From positions 1 to 62,462 of the forward strand of contig JADEXV010000012.1 in assembly GCA_015206945.1 (NCBI GenBank): a stretch of DNA of 62,462 bases, read 5' to 3'. The stretch is from Nostocales cyanobacterium LEGE 12452. Lineage in GTDB: Bacteria > Cyanobacteriota > Cyanobacteriia > Cyanobacteriales > Nostocaceae. Positions 17,110 through 25,863 of the stretch are shown here, piece by piece. The position numbers and the translations under genes are program-made. Positions within the stretch are counted from its first letter, which is position 1. Every line of letters starts with the position of its first letter. The notes beneath the pieces are model-generated. The model worked only from the letters and a program-made list of their open reading frames with translations, was not told the DNA's origin and ran no database searches.

Positions 17110-17919
17110 TTGGTTAACCTAACGCCTACCGAATTAGAACGCTATCGTCGCCAAATGATGCTTCCAAATTTTGGCGAAACAGCACAGAAACGCTTGAAGT
17201 CAGCGACAGTTCTGGTGACAGGTGTGGGGGGATTAGGCGGTACGGCGGCGCTTTACTTAGCAGTAGCGGGCGTTGGGCGGCTAATCCTAGTCCGGGGTGG
17301 TGACTTGCGGCAAGATGATATGAATCGTCAGGTTCTCATGACTGATGATTGGGTAGGTAAGCCAAGGGTATTCAAAGCTAAAGAAACTCTGGATGCGATT
17401 AATCCTGATGTCCAAGTGGAAGCTGTTCATGATTACATCACCCCGGAAAATGTAGATTCGTTAGTGCAGTCGGCTGATATGGCTCTTGATTGCGCCCACA
17501 ACTTTACAGAGCGCAATTTGTTAAATGAAGCGTGTGTGCGATCGCGTAAGCCAATGGTGGAAGCTGCAATGAATGGGATGGAGGCTTACCTGACGACGAT
17601 TATTCCTGGTGTGACTCCTTGTCTATCTTGTCTGTTTCCAGAAAAGCCTGAGTGGGATCAGCGCGGCTTTTCAGTTCTAGGCGCTGTTTCTGGAACCCTA
17701 GCTTGTTTAACAGCACTGGAAGCTATCAAGCTAATCACCGGGTTTAGTCAGCCTCTATTATCGCAATTGCTGACAATCGACTTAAATCGGATGGAATTTG
17801 CTAAACGCCGTTCTCACCGCGATCGCTCTTGTCCAGTATGCGGTAATAGTGCGCCTTGGAGACACGCGCAATCCAATTCGATGGAACCCACAGCCACGGG
17901 TATTGCACAAAATAGTTAA
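17110..17919 (+). CDS. hesA: HesA, ThiF/MoeB-like nucleotidyl-transfer protein
   Basis: The 269-residue protein has the ThiF-type ATP site GVGGLGGTAALYLA (about 37-50), the RQVLMTDDWVGKPR region and two zinc CxxC pairs (PCLSCLFP and CPVCG). HesA is found with hesB and fdxH in heterocyst nif clusters; E1-like adenylation is expected but its target is unproven. The start is TTG (17110), supported by a perfect AGGAGG six bases upstream. Confidence 0.94.
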   Translation: MVNLTPTELERYRRQMMLPNFGETAQKRLKSATVLVTGVGGLGGTAALYLAVAGVGRLILVRGGDLRQDDMNRQVLMTDDWVGKPRVFKAKETLDAINPDVQVEAVHDYITPENVDSLVQSADMALDCAHNFTERNLLNEACVRSRKPMVEAAMNGMEAYLTTIIPGVTPCLSCLFPEKPEWDQRGFSVLGAVSGTLACLTALEAIKLITGFSQPLLSQLLTIDLNRMEFAKRRSHRDRSCPVCGNSAPWRHAQSNSMEPTATGIAQNS

Positions 17920-17973
17920 TTTTCGTCCCCACCTGAAATCAGAACAACTAATCGCTACAAATCAGGAGACTTA

Positions 17974-18345
17974 ATGGCCGTTATATTATCAGAAAAAGCA
18001 GAATTTCATCTGCGAGCATTCCTCAAAGGTTCTGCACCCGATGCTAATGGCGCAACTAAAGGTGTCCGCATCTCTGTAAAAGATGGTGGTTGCAGTGGCT
18101 ATGAATATGCGATCGATATCACCAGCAAGCCCCAACCAGATGATTTGGTAAGTCAGCAAGGCAAAGTGCTAGTTTACGTTGATGCCAAAAGTGCGCCTTT
18201 ATTAGACGGAGTTATTGTTGACTTTGTTGAGGGAGTGATGGAAAGCGGTTTTAAATTCATCAACCCCAATGCAACTGATACTTGTGGTTGTGGAAAGTCT
18301 TTTAAAACAGATGACGGTACGCCTACTGGTGTACCTTGCAGCTAA
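17974..18345 (+). CDS. hesB: HesB, A-type iron-sulfur carrier (IscA family)
   Basis: A 123-residue A-type carrier with the three conserved cysteines in DGGCSGYEY and the C-terminal CGCG (TCGCGKSF). It hands Fe-S clusters or iron to nitrogenase components. AATCAGGAGAC provides the ribosome site. It lies between hesA and fdxH, as in Anabaena heterocyst nif clusters. Confidence 0.95.
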   Translation: MAVILSEKAEFHLRAFLKGSAPDANGATKGVRISVKDGGCSGYEYAIDITSKPQPDDLVSQQGKVLVYVDAKSAPLLDGVIVDFVEGVMESGFKFINPNATDTCGCGKSFKTDDGTPTGVPCS

Positions 18346-18579
18346 AGCTAACATTATTTCGTTAGTGCTAAGTCAATTGTAGAGATTTCCCATAGACACA
18401 CTCCGCAGAGTTTCAATGCTCTTGAGGTAGCTTCTAGTTTGCTTTACATCCCTTACCCCTATAGAGAAGCTAACTAAACTTAGCATCTCTGTAAGAAGAA
18501 GGGAAGCAAAAAGTAGGATAGGTTGTTCAAAAACTTCAGAAATTACACCAACTGTATAACGTTTGAGGAGAATCGGAAA

Positions 18580-18879
18580 ATGGCTTCCTACCAAGTTAGA
18601 TTAATCAACAAAAAAGAAGACATCGACACCACAATTGAAGTTGACGAAGAGACCACTATCTTAGAAGCAGCAGAAGAAAATGGTATTGAATTGCCTTTTT
18701 CCTGCCATGCAGGATCTTGCTCTAGCTGTGTAGGCAAGGTTGTTGAAGGTGAAGTTAATCAAGAAGATCAAAACTTTCTAGATGACGATCAGGTTTCTAA
18801 AGGATACGCTCTACTTTGTGTAACTTATCCTCGCTCTAATTGCACAATTAAGACACATCAAGAAGCATATCTAGTCTAA
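18580..18879 (+). CDS. fdxH: Heterocyst [2Fe-2S] ferredoxin FdxH
   Basis: The 99-residue plant-type ferredoxin has the cluster ligands Cys42, Cys47, Cys50 ([12 protein letters not shown]) and Cys80 (ALLCVTYP). FdxH is the electron donor to nitrogenase reductase in heterocysts. The start [10 protein letters not shown] is preceded by TGAGGAGAATCGG. A 234-base gap after hesB, including a CAAAAACTTCAG-rich stretch, may hold its own promoter. Confidence 0.96.
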   Translation: MASYQVRLINKKEDIDTTIEVDEETTILEAAEENGIELPFSCHAGSCSSCVGKVVEGEVNQEDQNFLDDDQVSKGYALLCVTYPRSNCTIKTHQEAYLV

Positions 18880-18979
18880 ACACTTTGGTTGCTGCTTTTG
18901 GTAACTAAATAAAACATGAAGGATGAAGGATGAAAATATACTTCCTTCTTCCTTTCACAATTTCTAATTTATAATTAAA

Positions 18980-19240
18980 ATGTTTACCAGTTTTAGTGTT
19001 ACTGGCTGTTCATTAGAGTTATTGAAAACGGGAGAGCGAGGAATCGTAGCTTTCTGTAAAACTCAGGATAAAATAATCTTGAAAAAACTTAGATTAATGG
19101 GAATAGTGACAGGAAGTCACGTCACTTTAAAACAATACTTTCCTTCTTTAATTATTAACATTGATAACATAGATTTGGCACTAGATTTAGAAAGTATCCG
19201 AGCCATTTATATTCGCGTTATTAATCATTCTACTAATTAG
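18980..19240 (+). CDS. FeoA-domain protein
   Basis: An 86-residue FeoA-like SH3-fold protein: LKTGERGIVAFCKTQDKI followed by LKKLRLMGIVTGSHVTLKQ. FeoA domains usually support the FeoB ferrous iron transporter, but stand-alone copies are common next to nif genes and may tune iron supply or act in metal sensing. There is no feoB in the window. It is read with fdxH. Confidence 0.85.
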   Translation: MFTSFSVTGCSLELLKTGERGIVAFCKTQDKIILKKLRLMGIVTGSHVTLKQYFPSLIINIDNIDLALDLESIRAIYIRVINHSTN

Positions 19241-19416
19241 TATTTATATATAATTTTACTTAACTATGTATGAACAATAAAATTACTGAATTTTTAAAGT
19301 AAGTTGGGTATCTATGATTTTCAGTTATTAAAAATTTAATATTAATGCTGTAATGAAGCTTGACTAAACTATTGAATTCTTTTAGTTACTAAATTATATA
19401 AATTCAATTTTATATG

Positions 19417-19457
19417 AAAAATAGAGCGGCTTGCAAAGGAAGCCAACTCTATTTTTT
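19417..19457. terminator. Bidirectional terminator between feoA-like and mop genes
   Basis: AAAAATAGAG pairs with CTCTATTTTT around an inner GGCTT/AAGCC stem. Its T-runs in both directions and its place between converging genes fit a shared intrinsic terminator. The right arm reaches the mop stop codon. Confidence 0.8.
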
Positions 19458-19665
19458 AATCAACAGCAACTATCACATCTGATGATTTAATCACAGCATA
19501 AGCCTGTTTACCTTCTGCAAGTGATAGCTTTTCCGCTGATGATTTTGTGATGATTGATACTAGCTCTACTCCTGGCGCTAGTTCTAAAGTTATCTCAGTA
19601 TTAACTGAACCATGTACAACTTTTTTGACAGTACCCTTAAGAGAATTACGAGCGCTAATTTCCAT
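19456..19665 (-). CDS. mop: Molybdate-binding TOBE-domain protein (molbindin, Mop)
   Basis: A single 69-residue TOBE domain: MEISARNSLKGTVKKVVHGSVN followed by EITLELAPGVELVSIITKSSAEKL and a KSSDVIVAVD end. Molbindins of this size store or buffer molybdate. Next to nif genes this fits molybdenum supply for FeMo-cofactor. It is read opposite to the nif genes, so it has its own promoter in 19666-19981. Confidence 0.9.
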   Translation of the reverse strand: MEISARNSLKGTVKKVVHGSVNTEITLELAPGVELVSIITKSSAEKLSLAEGKQAYAVIKSSDVIVAVD

Positions 19666-19981
19666 GTTTTTACTTCGCTAATTTCAACTATTTATACTTT
19701 AGTAAGTTAGCAAGTTTTGATTTTAAAACCAGTTTTTTTAAAAATATCTTAATAATTTGAAATAATTCTCATTTACTTAACACTGGTACATCTGCTTTGC
19801 AAACATTACAAAAATGAATGGGACAGTCGTTTGCTGCAAAAAGCAATATAAAACAATTAAAACAACTAACTATTAATAGATATTATCATCAATTTAATAT
19901 AACTATTTACTTATGTATAAACACTGAGGTTGTAAAATATTTGCGTATTTATAATAACTAGACTAAAAAGAGGTTTATATT
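19666..19981. other. A+T-rich divergent promoter region
   Basis: A 316-base spacer between mop (minus) and the P-loop gene (plus). It is very A+T-rich with no repeat or gene that I can support; promoters for both directions must be here. Confidence 0.5.
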
Positions 19982-20863
19982 GTGCAGAATCGAGTTAATA
20001 CAACAAGGCCAAATTTATTTTTTGAACACTTAAGCCCAGGTGTAGGTGTAGGTTTCCCTGTTCCTAAAGACTGGTTGCCAATAACAAGTTTTCCTTTACT
20101 AATCATAGTAGGTATGACTGGCGTGGGAAAAAGCACAATCACAAAAGCTTTGGCTGAAGAAGGCTTGGATTTCACACTTTTACCTAATCGTCGTGTTTTA
20201 ACGGAACGCGTAATAATTGCACCAATGTTAAAAATACAAGAAAAACTCGTACAGCCACATTGCCGAATTAAACGCCTAGCTTATACTCGCCTTTATCGAG
20301 AATACTTTCCTGGCGGAATGGGTCACATTTTAGCTTCGTTGCACGTCAATCCCGAACAAGTCAACTCTATGTTAGTTTTTGATGGTTTGCGTGGTGAAAA
20401 TGAGGTTCGCTATGCAGCTACGGCTTTAAAAAATTCTAAGTTTGCAATGTTGACTGCACCAAATATGGTGCGTATAGAAAGGCTTTTGAAACGCCATGAT
20501 TCTTTTGACTATATTGCTAATCAAGAGTTAGAAAATAATCGTCAAATTGTCCCAGAAATACTGACTAATTTTGCTAGTTTGGGAGTACCAGAGGCCTCTG
20601 CCTATTTTACTCCTAAAGAAGAACAAGAAATTTTAGAAATTGCAAAAAAACGAGTTGTTACAGATGTAGAATTGCGCGAGAAACTAAAAATATTTGTGGA
20701 AGAGAGTCAAAACTATGATCCGGTTCCCACGGAACAGATTTTAAAAGCAATGGATACAAGCGATCGCTCTCTTATAATTAATACTATAACCAGTCCCCAA
20801 GAATCAGCCAAAGCAATTATTTCTCAATTATGCAAATCTGTTGATATAAAAACTAGCAAATAA
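19982..20863 (+). CDS. P-loop ATP/GTPase-like protein, partner of homocitrate synthase
   Basis: The 293-residue protein has a clear Walker A (GMTGVGKST, about 44-52) and a possible Walker B in SMLVFDGLRGEN. It resembles small kinases in its first half and has a charged helical C-terminus. I do not recognise a named family. GTG at 19982 is taken as start with AAAGAGG upstream. The stop is nine bases before the homocitrate synthase start, so the two are probably one transcript, which suggests a role in homocitrate supply or its control. Confidence 0.65.
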   Translation: MQNRVNTTRPNLFFEHLSPGVGVGFPVPKDWLPITSFPLLIIVGMTGVGKSTITKALAEEGLDFTLLPNRRVLTERVIIAPMLKIQEKLVQPHCRIKRLAYTRLYREYFPGGMGHILASLHVNPEQVNSMLVFDGLRGENEVRYAATALKNSKFAMLTAPNMVRIERLLKRHDSFDYIANQELENNRQIVPEILTNFASLGVPEASAYFTPKEEQEILEIAKKRVVTDVELREKLKIFVEESQNYDPVPTEQILKAMDTSDRSLIINTITSPQESAKAIISQLCKSVDIKTSK

Positions 20864-20872
20864 GCATAACTA

Positions 20873-22039
20873 GTGACAATTAGCACAAAGGATAAATCAG
20901 TGTCGCTCTCTGAATTTGCAATTGTAGAAAGCACTCTCCGTGAAGGCGAACAATTCGTCAAAGCCAATTTGTCTTCAGATGATAAAGTCGAAATTGCTGA
21001 GGCCCTTGCTGCATTTGGAGTGGAATATATAGAGTTAACGTCACCAATCGCTTCACCTCAATCTAGACGAGACTGTGAACGATTGGCTCGGTTAGGCTTA
21101 CCATCCAAAATATTAACTCACATTCGCTGTCACTTAGAAGATGCCAAAATTGCTCTATCAACAGGCGTAGCCGGGATTAATTTAACTATAGGTAGTTCTT
21201 CTTTGATGCGTCAGTTTAGTCATGGTAAAAATATTAATCAAATTATTGATTTAGCATCTGAAGTTTTAACTTTTATTCATCAGCAAGCTCCTGATATTGA
21301 GTTACGATTTTCTGCTGAGGATTCGTCACGTACGCCCATAGAAGATTTAATCACAATTTACTCGGCGATTGAAAAATTAGGAGTTGTCAAACGTATAGGA
21401 ATTGCCGATACGGTAGGAATTATTACTCCGATGCAAATATTTGAATTAGTGAAGACTTTGCGCCAGTTCACCAATTTAGATATTGAGTTTCACGGTCATA
21501 ATGATACAGAATGTGCAAATGCTAACAGTTATACAGCACTAGAAGCAGGAGCAACTCATATTGATACTTGTGTTCTGGGTATTGGTGAACGCAATGGTAT
21601 TACCTCACTAGCTGGATTTATAGCTAGGTTATATGCTACAAATCCAGAACAGATTAAATCTAAATATCGTTTGGATCAACTTGGTTACTTGCATGAATTA
21701 GTTGCAAGGAAAGTAGGAATTTCTATTCCTTTTAACCACTGTGTTTTTGGTGAGAGTGCTTTTAGTCATAAAGCTGGCATTCATACGAAAGCTATGCTTA
21801 ATAACTCTGAGACTTATGAGGCTATTAATCCCCGGAGTTTTGGTGTGACGCGCTCAATTTTAATTAATCATAAATTGGCTGGAAAACAGGCGGTTAATCA
21901 CCGAGCTAATGAATTAGGACTTTCATTTAATTTGTCTCAGCTTCAAGATATTACCCATAGATTGAAAACTTTAGCTGACAAACAAAGTCTTACCATCGAA
22001 GATGTAGACAATATTTTATATTCTTATCATTGCCAATAG
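20873..22039 (+). CDS. nifV: Homocitrate synthase, LYS20/Thermus type
   Basis: The 388-residue DRE-TIM enzyme joins acetyl-CoA to 2-oxoglutarate to form homocitrate, the organic ligand of FeMo-cofactor. Motifs: ESTLREGEQF (residues about 18-27), ELTSPIASPQSRRDCE, LTHIRCHLEDAK, FSHGKN, metal-binding EFHGHND, and GIGERNGIT. These match lysine-pathway LYS20 and Thermus enzymes closely, whereas typical NifV reads DTTLRDGEQ and lacks the SPIAS and HIRCH motifs. The start is GTG. Location in the nif region supports use for nitrogenase; the symbol reflects that role, not the subfamily. Confidence 0.85.
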   Translation: MTISTKDKSVSLSEFAIVESTLREGEQFVKANLSSDDKVEIAEALAAFGVEYIELTSPIASPQSRRDCERLARLGLPSKILTHIRCHLEDAKIALSTGVAGINLTIGSSSLMRQFSHGKNINQIIDLASEVLTFIHQQAPDIELRFSAEDSSRTPIEDLITIYSAIEKLGVVKRIGIADTVGIITPMQIFELVKTLRQFTNLDIEFHGHNDTECANANSYTALEAGATHIDTCVLGIGERNGITSLAGFIARLYATNPEQIKSKYRLDQLGYLHELVARKVGISIPFNHCVFGESAFSHKAGIHTKAMLNNSETYEAINPRSFGVTRSILINHKLAGKQAVNHRANELGLSFNLSQLQDITHRLKTLADKQSLTIEDVDNILYSYHCQ

Positions 22040-22378
22040 TTTTAAAAATATACGTCTTTCCTTCTTAAAACGCTGCCTTCTTCAAGAAGCCAGCGATATA
22101 GAGCCATCTTTATTACATATCTGTTATTAATGTATATTATGAAATAAAACTGTAATATTTACTGCTTTTAAATTATTTTTCAAGCTTTTTTAAGAAAAAT
22201 ATCTATTGATCTTTATAAATGATTCAGAGTTTAAACTTCTAAAGTTGATAGCATATATGTAAGTGAAAAGAATTTAAATAACATTTTTATAAAAATGGTG
22301 GGCATTGCTCACCATTCTATTTGCCAAGCACATTTATATTAGTAAATTAGTACAAATTAAGCTAACTAAGGAATACTT
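22040..22378. other. Intergenic region with one hairpin
   Basis: This 339-base A+T-rich gap has no gene that I can support. A hairpin at 22294-22316 (AATGGTGGGC with GCTCACCATT, one wobble) may end the homocitrate synthase transcript. Confidence 0.55.
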
Positions 22379-22867
22379 ATGAATCGAACCAACAGCTATA
22401 ATTTGAGTGAAGCAACAACCCAATGGTTAATAGAAAAAGGCTATAATCCCAGCGATTTAAATCAGACAGGTGGAAATGGCGATACAGCTTTGATGAAAGC
22501 GACAAGAAAAGGAGTTTATACAGTCGTCAAAGAATTAATTGATGCAGGTGCGGATATCAATGCTCGAAATAGCGATCGCAACAATGCTTTATGGTTTGCT
22601 TGTTTTGGTAATCACTACGATTTAATTAATTTATTGTTGGCTCATAACATTGATATTAATAACCAAAATGATAACGGTGCAACTGTTTTAATGTACGCAG
22701 CATCAGCCGGAAAGACAGAAGTTGTCAAGTCACTTTTACAACATCATCCTAATTTATATTTAAAAAACTTAGACGATTATAAAGCGATAGATTTTGCTAG
22801 TAACGTAGAAGTCTTAAGGATAATTAAAAATGCCATCAAGTCAGATATCGGGCAAAGCATATCATGA
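22379..22867 (+). CDS. Ankyrin-repeat protein
   Basis: A 162-residue protein with about four ankyrin repeats, seen as GDTALMKATRKGVYTVVKELI, NALWFACFGNHYDLINLLL, GATVLMYAASAGKTEVVKSLL and a degenerate last one. Ankyrin stacks bind proteins. Its 3' end overlaps the next gene by 38 bases, so it is tied to the SagB-type nitroreductase and may be its protein partner. The ATG follows AAGGAATACTT. Confidence 0.85.
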   Translation: MNRTNSYNLSEATTQWLIEKGYNPSDLNQTGGNGDTALMKATRKGVYTVVKELIDAGADINARNSDRNNALWFACFGNHYDLINLLLAHNIDINNQNDNGATVLMYAASAGKTEVVKSLLQHHPNLYLKNLDDYKAIDFASNVEVLRIIKNAIKSDIGQSIS

Positions 22868-24116
22868 CGCTACCAAGCATTCTTACTTATCGGTACAACT
22901 TGACCCAAATTATGTAGATGCTTCAACACAGCCATCTTCATTTAAAGTTTATCCCAAGTTTTATCGGAGAGTGAAATTAAATCTCAATAATCCTGTTCAT
23001 GCTTTTATCTCATTAACCAGTGCGATAACACTAGAAAAAGTATATAAAGATGGCCCTTATAAATTGCGGGTGAATCCATCAGCAGGCGCTCTGTATCCTA
23101 CAGAAGTTTACGTACAGATTCGCGGCATTGAGGGAATAGTAAATGGTATATACCATCTAGAAGTTGAGAATAATTGTCTAACTCTCATCTATGAATTAAT
23201 TGATGATGGGTTAGAGAGTTATATTATACCAGGTAAATGTATCAACGGATTCATCTTTTTAATCAGTTGTGTTTATTATAGGTCTAGCTGGAAATATCAA
23301 AATAGAAGCATAAGATATTGCTTCTTAGATAGCGGACACCATTTAGGCGCGATCGCAGCTTCAGCTTTTCTCCACAACCGAGATATACAACTAATTTTTG
23401 ACTTTGATAAACTCACTCTCAATTCAGATTTGGGATTTGAGAATAAAGAGTTTATTACTGCTTGTGCGGTGTCAGGAGAAGTACAAGACAAGAAAATGAG
23501 AGGCTTAAGGCTGAAAGTTCCTTTTGTCTGTGGTACTGATTATTTTGAATCCAATCAATTTATTGAAGATGCCTATCAAGCAACTACTTTACAAAAGAGT
23601 TGTCAGCAGAAATTAGAGTATCCTCAATTTGATTTTGATCGGGATAAATTTTATCAAACTGTTTGGGATAGACGTTCTATTAGACGTTTCCGGAAAGAGG
23701 CTATTTCTCAAGAAGATTATTTATATGTAGTGCAACAACTTCAGCAATCAATACCGACAGAAAACTATGAGGAAATAGAAATTTACTCAGTGGTGCATCG
23801 AGTAGAAGGAATGACACCTGGGTTATATAAAGGTACGTATCTGGTTAAAGTAGGTAACTTTAGTGAAAAGACAGGTTACTTATGTATTAATCAAGCTATT
23901 GCTAGAGATGGCGCTGTAACTTTATTTTTTGTGTCAGATTATTTAAATTATCAAAATGCTATGCAAATAGCTGGTTTTCTAGGACAGAGGCTTTATTTAA
24001 CTAGTAATTATTTGGGGATTCAGTGTAGTGGGATTGGTGCTTATTATGATGATGAAACCCAAGAATTATTAGAAACGAATAAAGATGTACTTTATGGAAT
24101 GGTGATTGGAATATAA
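22830..24116 (+). CDS. SagB/ThcOx-type nitroreductase family protein
   Basis: The 428-residue protein has two nitroreductase halves: LRVNPSAGALYPTEVYV and LDSGHHLGAIAASA in the first, WDRRSIRRFRKEAISQEDY and the NYLGIQCSGIGAYYDDE end in the second. The family uses FMN; SagB/McbC relatives oxidise azolines in peptide maturation, but no precursor peptide or cyclodehydratase is seen here. Relatives occur beside nif genes in heterocystous cyanobacteria. It overlaps the ankyrin gene and is followed after 18 bases by the 124-residue protein. Confidence 0.8.
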   Translation: MPSSQISGKAYHDATKHSYLSVQLDPNYVDASTQPSSFKVYPKFYRRVKLNLNNPVHAFISLTSAITLEKVYKDGPYKLRVNPSAGALYPTEVYVQIRGIEGIVNGIYHLEVENNCLTLIYELIDDGLESYIIPGKCINGFIFLISCVYYRSSWKYQNRSIRYCFLDSGHHLGAIAASAFLHNRDIQLIFDFDKLTLNSDLGFENKEFITACAVSGEVQDKKMRGLRLKVPFVCGTDYFESNQFIEDAYQATTLQKSCQQKLEYPQFDFDRDKFYQTVWDRRSIRRFRKEAISQEDYLYVVQQLQQSIPTENYEEIEIYSVVHRVEGMTPGLYKGTYLVKVGNFSEKTGYLCINQAIARDGAVTLFFVSDYLNYQNAMQIAGFLGQRLYLTSNYLGIQCSGIGAYYDDETQELLETNKDVLYGMVIGI

Positions 24117-24134
24117 GCAGGAAACTAAAGAGAT

Positions 24135-24509
24135 ATGGCTAGAAAGATGTATTACTTTAATGGTGATGATTCACATCCTATGCAACCGACATCTGCGGAT
24201 ATTATACTGCGGCAACAGCTAGAGGATTCTATTAGCAGATACTTTTATGACGCGTGCGATCGCGCAATTCAAAATCTTCTGTCTGATTGTCGGTGGTATG
24301 TCACAACCCACGCTAATGCTCTAACATTGGTAATTGAATGTCCCGATCAAGTTATTAATTGGCGGGTTTTACAAAAAATTGTGCCAATGGGAACATTGCT
24401 ATATGGAATTGTTAACAGTGCTAAAATCCGTGTTTGTCCGCCAGAGAGTCAAGGCATACCTTTTGAAATGAGGGTAGATGAACTTTCTGTTTATCGGGAT
24501 TGGGCTTAA
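24135..24509 (+). CDS. 124-residue protein of unknown function, copy 1
   Basis: I do not recognise this family. It is paralogous to the gene at 46255-46629: both have FYxACDR, then LLSxCxWYxTTxAxxLTLxI, CPD and the C-terminal ExSxYRDW. Both proteins are 124 residues with a variable first 30. It is read 18 bases after the SagB-type nitroreductase; the other copy overlaps a flavin monooxygenase gene. A chaperone or substrate-handling partner of flavoenzymes is a guess. Confidence 0.75.
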   Translation: MARKMYYFNGDDSHPMQPTSADIILRQQLEDSISRYFYDACDRAIQNLLSDCRWYVTTHANALTLVIECPDQVINWRVLQKIVPMGTLLYGIVNSAKIRVCPPESQGIPFEMRVDELSVYRDWA

Positions 24510-24563
24510 GATAAGAGAGACGCGATTAATCGCGTCTGTACAGGAGTTATGAGTTAGGAATTT

Positions 24564-25034
24564 TTACTTATTATTCTGACTGATAAGTGCAGCTACCTCT
24601 TCAAAAACCAAATCAGCAGAATGTTTGACAACAGGACTTAACTCTAGTCCCAAACCAAGATTTGCCGCCTCAATTAAATAAACTGTCACATCTTCGGGAA
24701 AATCATTTTGAAAGATTTTCCGTCCAGCGGCTAAAGCATTATCCCAGCGAAAATCGTGCAAGTTATAACTAGGTTCTGGCAAAGCTTCCAGTTCTTTTCC
24801 TGGAACTTTAAACACAGCACCAGGTTCAGAACCAGTTGAACTTGCATCAATAATTACTAATTGTTTACTACCTCTAGCTTGAAACATTACTTCCATCCCT
24901 GCGGTGCCACAGTCATAAACTCGCACATGAGGATAAGGGTTTTCAGCTAGATATTTTTGTAAGCGTTGGGCAATGATTACGCCTACAGCGTCGTCATTGC
25001 GATTGAGATTGCCGCAACCGATAATAGTTAACAT
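24564..25034 (-). CDS. hupW: Uptake hydrogenase maturation endopeptidase HupW
   Basis: The 156-residue protease of the HyaD/HybD family starts MLTIIGCGNLNRNDDAVGV, has the nickel-sensing acid in VIIDASSTGSEPG and the His in YNLHDFRWD. It would remove the C-terminal peptide of HupL after nickel insertion. HupL is encoded at 29522-31117 and carries the matching cleavage motif. The gene is separate from hupSL, as in other heterocystous strains. It converges with the 124-residue gene over a 54-base gap containing AGACGCGATTAATCGCGTCT. Confidence 0.93.
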   Translation of the reverse strand: MLTIIGCGNLNRNDDAVGVIIAQRLQKYLAENPYPHVRVYDCGTAGMEVMFQARGSKQLVIIDASSTGSEPGAVFKVPGKELEALPEPSYNLHDFRWDNALAAGRKIFQNDFPEDVTVYLIEAANLGLGLELSPVVKHSADLVFEEVAALISQNNK

Positions 25035-25130
25035 GGAATGCTGAAATAATTTAGGCTCCTATGATGCCAGCAAACTGCTAGCATAAAGGTAATAATCCGC
25101 TAGTGGAATAGCACTAGCAAAGGAGGCAGT

Positions 25131-25355
25131 ATGGCAACAATTACCATTCGTAATATATCTGATGAGTTAGTCGATCGCATTAAACGCTTGGCAGGAGAAA
25201 AAGGGATTTCGATGGAGCAAGAAGTCCGCGATTTGTTGCAAAAACGTTACGGTCAACGTGATGAAGTGCTTACTCGTATTCGTCAACGGGCAGAGGCGTT
25301 ACCAATGGAATCAGAAAGTCTGGTGCAGACTTGGAAATCAGAAGGACGACTCTGA
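25131..25355 (+). CDS. FitA-like ribbon-helix-helix antitoxin
   Basis: A 74-residue protein with an N-terminal ribbon-helix-helix: ATITIRNISDELVDRIKRLA then KGISMEQEVRDLLQKR. This is the FitA-type DNA-binding antitoxin. A strong ribosome site (AAAGGAGG) precedes it. Its TGA overlaps the start of the PIN gene (TGATG). With the toxin truncated, it may now act alone or be redundant. Confidence 0.87.
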   Translation: MATITIRNISDELVDRIKRLAGEKGISMEQEVRDLLQKRYGQRDEVLTRIRQRAEALPMESESLVQTWKSEGRL

Positions 25356-25696
25356 TGGTGATTGATACGATGGTATTTGCCTATGCGCTCTTACACGTAG
25401 AGGATAGGTATGAACAGGCGATCGCTGCTTTAGAAACTGTAGATCAGATTATAGTGCCTGATTCGTTGTTTGCCGAGTTGGGCAATGTGATTTGGCAATG
25501 GATACAATTTCGGCAACTACCGTTGCAAATAGGTTTAGATGCGCTGCAAGATGCTGAGGCATTGGTTGATGTAATGATTTCTAGCTCTCAAATTCGGGAT
25601 GTCGCTCTGAAACTGGCAATCGAGGCAAGTCATTCGTTCTACGATACATTATTCGTCGCAGCAGCAATTCAATCTGACACTCAGGTGCTAACTTAA
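25355..25696 (+). pseudogene. PIN-domain toxin, C-terminus lost by a one-base insertion
   Basis: The PIN protein begins MVIDTMVFAYALLHVEDRYEQ and has the usual acids in PDSLFAELGN and HSFYDTLFVAAA, but stops after QVLT. Removing one A from CTAACTTAACGATCG (around 25690-25695) restores YDRKLAAKFSDRVVLL and a natural stop near 25744. That tail carries the fourth conserved acid (Asp of YDRKL), so the present 113-residue product should be impaired. It overlaps the antitoxin stop by one base. Confidence 0.8.
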
Positions 25697-25767
25697 CGAT
25701 CGCAAACTGGCGGCTAAATTTAGCGATCGCGTTGTATTACTATAATCAGCTAATTTATGATGGACAG

Positions 25768-25804
25768 AAGCTTTGTTTGCGAATGTCATTTGCAAACAAA
25801 GCTT
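25768..25804. terminator. Strong hairpin terminator
   Basis: AAGCTTTGTTTGC (25768-25780) pairs perfectly with GCAAACAAAGCTT (25792-25804), with possible further pairing inside the loop, followed by TTTG. It lies between the converging PIN gene and the 140-residue gene. Confidence 0.8.
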
Positions 25805-25863
25805 TTTGTCTAAAGTCCAAAATATAGACAAAGCCTCTGAGAAACTAAATTATCAGCAGGAAA

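Noticed and set aside
19982..20863. Naming the P-loop protein as a specific kinase
   Set aside because: Only Walker A is certain; the rest does not match a kinase family I can name.
22830..24116. Complete azoline-peptide biosynthesis cluster around the SagB-type gene
   Set aside because: No YcaO or E1-like cyclodehydratase and no precursor peptide could be found nearby; HesA is ThiF-like but belongs to the nif cluster.
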